Source of the DNA: Thermoplasmata archaeon
Lineage (GTDB): Archaea; Thermoplasmatota; Thermoplasmata; Methanomassiliicoccales; Methanomethylophilaceae
Direction: 5' to 3'
Assembly: GCA_015063185.1 (NCBI GenBank)
Contig: SUSY01000003.1
Span: forward strand, 18,401 to 82,400
Length of the DNA stretch: 64,000 nt
The translations under genes were made by a program, and so were the position numbers. The notes under the pieces are model-generated. The model was not told the DNA's origin. It ran no database searches and was given only the letters and a program-made list of their open reading frames with translations. Below are positions 61,869-64,000 of the stretch, one piece after another. Numbering within the stretch: the first letter of the stretch is position 1; each line of letters begins with the position of its first letter.

Positions 61869-63104
61869 ATGAAGATGAAATTCAAATTCCTCGGCGGTGC
61901 GGACACCGTCGGTAAAATGGGAATGACCATGGAGAATGGTGATGAGACATACCTTGTAGAGTATGGTATGGCACCCACCAAACCCCCTGAGTATCCCCTT
62001 ATGGCCCCTAGGATCAAACATGCTTTCCTCACGCATTCCCACTTGGACCACTGCGGAATGATACCCGCAGTATGCGGAAGGGACAGATGTGAGCTCTTCT
62101 CCACACCCCTCACAGCAGAGGTTGGGGAGATTATGATGCACGACAGTCTCAAGATCGCGAAGGCGGAGAACTATCCCCTCCCGTACACCACGGGAGATAT
62201 CGAAAGGACCATGAAGGCCGTAGTTCCGTTCACCTTCGGCGATACCATCGAACTCAACGGATTCGATACAAAACTCCACTCCGCAGGACACGTTCCCGGA
62301 GCCACGATGTTCGAGTTCATCGGTGACACCAACACCCTATACACCGGTGACATCCACACTGTCAGGACCCGTTTGGTCGACGCTGCGAGGCCGGTCGACT
62401 GTGAGAACCTCTTCATAGAGGGAACCTATGGTGGTCGTCTCCACCCCGACAGGGCACAAGTCGAGAAGGACTTCATAGACAAGGTCAAGGAGGTCGTCGA
62501 CCGCGGTGGAACCGCACTCATCCCCAGTTTCGCAGTCGGAAGGACCCAGGAGATCATGATCCTCCTGAAGGACCTCGGTTTCGACATGTGGGTAGACGGT
62601 ATGGGAAGGTCCGTCACTCGCCTTTACTCGGAATATCCCGAGTACCTGCTGAATGCCAGGGACCTCAAGGCCGCAAGGAGGAAGTTCAGCGAGGTCAGGA
62701 CCGCCAACATGAGAAGGGATGCCAGAAGGGCCGATGTCATCGTCACCACCGGCGGAATGCTCGATGGAGGACCTGCGCTCAACTACATCAGGTCCCTCAA
62801 GGACGATCCCGCCAACGCCATACTGTTGGTAGGATACCAGGCAGAGGACACGAACGGAAGGATGCTGATGGAGACCGGACTCATCAAATTGGACGATGAA
62901 CCCGTCAAGATCAACTGCGAACTGCAGAAGTACGACTTCTCCGCACACGCAGACCACCAACAGCTCGTCGACTTCGTCAAGGCATGTGACCCCACGAACG
63001 TCATCATCATGCACTCCGAGACCAGGGAGATGTTCCTGGAGGACCTGGCGGACTACAACGTGATCCTGCCCTCCCTCGACCAGACGTTCGAACTCGATGT
63101 GTGA
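61869..63104 (+). CDS. Beta-CASP metallo-beta-lactamase nuclease (aCPSF2/RNase J type)
   Basis: This is an RNA-processing nuclease. The metallo-beta-lactamase motifs are HSHLDHCG near residue 56, SAGHVPGATMFEF and GDIHT. The beta-CASP motifs are SFAVGRTQEI and the C-terminal FSAHADH. At 411 residues without N-terminal KH domains it resembles archaeal aCPSF2 more than aCPSF1. A putative RNase J-like exonuclease activity is not excluded. Confidence 0.88.
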   Translation: MKMKFKFLGGADTVGKMGMTMENGDETYLVEYGMAPTKPPEYPLMAPRIKHAFLTHSHLDHCGMIPAVCGRDRCELFSTPLTAEVGEIMMHDSLKIAKAENYPLPYTTGDIERTMKAVVPFTFGDTIELNGFDTKLHSAGHVPGATMFEFIGDTNTLYTGDIHTVRTRLVDAARPVDCENLFIEGTYGGRLHPDRAQVEKDFIDKVKEVVDRGGTALIPSFAVGRTQEIMILLKDLGFDMWVDGMGRSVTRLYSEYPEYLLNARDLKAARRKFSEVRTANMRRDARRADVIVTTGGMLDGGPALNYIRSLKDDPANAILLVGYQAEDTNGRMLMETGLIKLDDEPVKINCELQKYDFSAHADHQQLVDFVKACDPTNVIIMHSETREMFLEDLADYNVILPSLDQTFELDV

Positions 63105-63106
63105 TC

Positions 63107-63919
63107 ATGGACGATATAGACAGGTTCCTCGCGGAGGACATCGGATCGGGAGATATCACGACCCAGATGTTCGTCCCCGAGGGAGATGCCAGGGCCATCA
63201 TCACCTGCGAGGACGATGCTGTCGTAGCGGGATTGGAGGAGGCGGAGATCGCATTCTCCAAACTGGGTGCATCCGCCAAAAGAACCGTGGAAGACGGTAC
63301 GTTCGTCCGTAAGGGCACCAAGGTCATGGAGATATTCGGGCCTGGACAAGGGATCACCACTGCAGAACGTACCGCATTGAACATCATGATGCGTATGAGC
63401 GGCATCGCCACGATGGTCCATGAGGCCACCGAGAAATGCAGACCATTCTCCGATACCGTGAAGATCGCAGGAACGAGGAAGACCACGCCGGGATTCAGGA
63501 AGTTCGAGAAGAAGGCCATCATCCTGGGCGGAGGAGATCCGCACAGATTCGGGCTGTACGACATGGTCCTGATCAAGGACAACCATATCGCAGCTGCAGG
63601 TGGCATAGAGAATGTGATGGAAAGGACACTTGACCTCGAATACGGAATGAAGGTAGAGGTGGAAGTGGAGAACGCTCACGATGCCGAAGTGGCAGCCAAA
63701 TGCGGTGCGGACATCATCATGTTGGATAACCGTTCACCGGAAGAGGCCAAGGAACTCTACGACCTCATAAAGTCCATCGATCCCGATATAATGGTTGAGA
63801 TCTCGGGAAGGGTCACGATGGACAATGTCGCGGACTATGCAGAATGTGCGGACCGCATATCCATGGGTTGCATCACACACTCCGTCAAAGCGATACACTT
63901 CTCGCTCTCCATTGAATGA
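63107..63919 (+). CDS. nadC: Nicotinate-nucleotide pyrophosphorylase (carboxylating)
   Basis: This enzyme makes nicotinate mononucleotide from quinolinate in NAD synthesis. It has EDIGSGDITT near the N-terminus, AERTALNIMMRMSGIAT, IAGTRKTTPGFR and LIKDNHIAAAGG. The ATG at 63107 (270 residues) follows the beta-CASP stop by two bases. Confidence 0.95.
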   Translation: MDDIDRFLAEDIGSGDITTQMFVPEGDARAIITCEDDAVVAGLEEAEIAFSKLGASAKRTVEDGTFVRKGTKVMEIFGPGQGITTAERTALNIMMRMSGIATMVHEATEKCRPFSDTVKIAGTRKTTPGFRKFEKKAIILGGGDPHRFGLYDMVLIKDNHIAAAGGIENVMERTLDLEYGMKVEVEVENAHDAEVAAKCGADIIMLDNRSPEEAKELYDLIKSIDPDIMVEISGRVTMDNVADYAECADRISMGCITHSVKAIHFSLSIE

Positions 63920-63929
63920 CCGAAAAACA

Positions 63930-64000
63930 TGGTGGGCCCGGCCGGATTTGAACCGGCGACCTTCGCCTTGTAAGGGCGACGTCATAACCCCTAGACCACG
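63930..64000 (-). tRNA. tRNA-Val (anticodon TAC), truncated by the window edge
   Basis: On the minus strand an encoded CCA (63930-63932), discriminator A, acceptor 3' strand CGGGCCC, T-loop GGTTCAAATCC and anticodon loop CTTACAA are all visible. The first five acceptor bases lie beyond 64000. The body is nearly identical to the tRNA-Val(CAC) at 22.5 kb. Confidence 0.93.

Noticed and set aside
1-64000. Mobile elements, CRISPR arrays or prophage
   Set aside because: I saw no transposase, integrase, phage structural gene or regularly spaced repeats; the only repeats are short regulatory inverted repeats and the tRNA-Val pair.

Overview
The window reads as a chromosomal segment of a methanogenic archaeon of the Thermoplasmatota, most likely Methanomassiliicoccales (Methanomethylophilaceae-like). 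The archaeal informational and lipid genes are clear: RadA, PCNA, TFS, Csl4, Nob1, aTrm11, Taw2, GGGP synthase, GGPP synthase and two geranylgeranyl reductases. Methanogen signs are methanogenesis marker protein 11, a UroD-fold methyltransferase-like protein and a 12-gene Fpo-type complex without FpoF or FpoO, which is the arrangement known for H2-dependent methylotrophic Methanomassiliicoccales. I saw no insertion sequence, CRISPR array, rRNA or phage. The species call is inference.

Layout. 0.1-6.6 kb: housekeeping (radA, tRNA G10 methyltransferase, GGGP synthase, adenylate-forming ligase, zinc-ribbon protein, tetraether-synthase-like radical SAM protein). 6.7-10.5 kb: UroD-fold methyltransferase with a small unknown partner behind a repeat-rich AT-rich promoter region, a membrane AlbA_2 protein and a DUF5654 protein. 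10.7-20.1 kb: the most notable part, a CODH-less acetyl-CoA synthase locus. It holds a double-ACT protein, full-length bacterial-type acetyl-CoA synthase and both corrinoid iron-sulfur protein subunits on the plus strand. Converging on it are a CooC/AcsF ATPase, a core-type (N-terminally short) MetE methionine synthase and a RACo-type corrinoid activator. 20.1-25 kb: a DtxR-like operator, a candidate structured RNA, a radical SAM activase, an aldehyde dehydrogenase lacking the catalytic Cys, tRNA-Val and proBA. 25-31.7 kb: a metal GTPase with a regulator, RNA genes, and the GGPP synthase/reductase pair. 31.7-42.3 kb: fpoABCDHIJJKLMN, with a single-base frameshift in fpoM and an FpoI carrying four 4Fe-4S motifs. 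42.4-52.9 kb: proC, a B12 radical SAM gene, uppS, mmp11, kptA, folD, a deacetylase, and the complete AMP to 3-phosphoglycerate pathway (AMP phosphorylase, R15P isomerase, type III RuBisCO). 52.9-64 kb: a short RNase III, an unknown Cys-rich protein, and an operon TFS-PCNA-split transketolase-transaldolase-GGR-Taw2, followed by a beta-CASP nuclease, nadC and a partial tRNA-Val.

How the genes work together. My main inference is that the 11.4-20.1 kb locus splits acetyl-CoA into CO, CoA and a methyl group on the corrinoid protein, and that the methyl group is passed to homocysteine to make methionine. This parallels the incomplete Wood-Ljungdahl pathway described in Dehalococcoides mccartyi. It would suit a methanogen with no methyl branch of its own for anabolic C1 units. 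No CODH gene and no methyl-pterin:corrinoid methyltransferase gene lies in the locus, but genes outside this window cannot be excluded.
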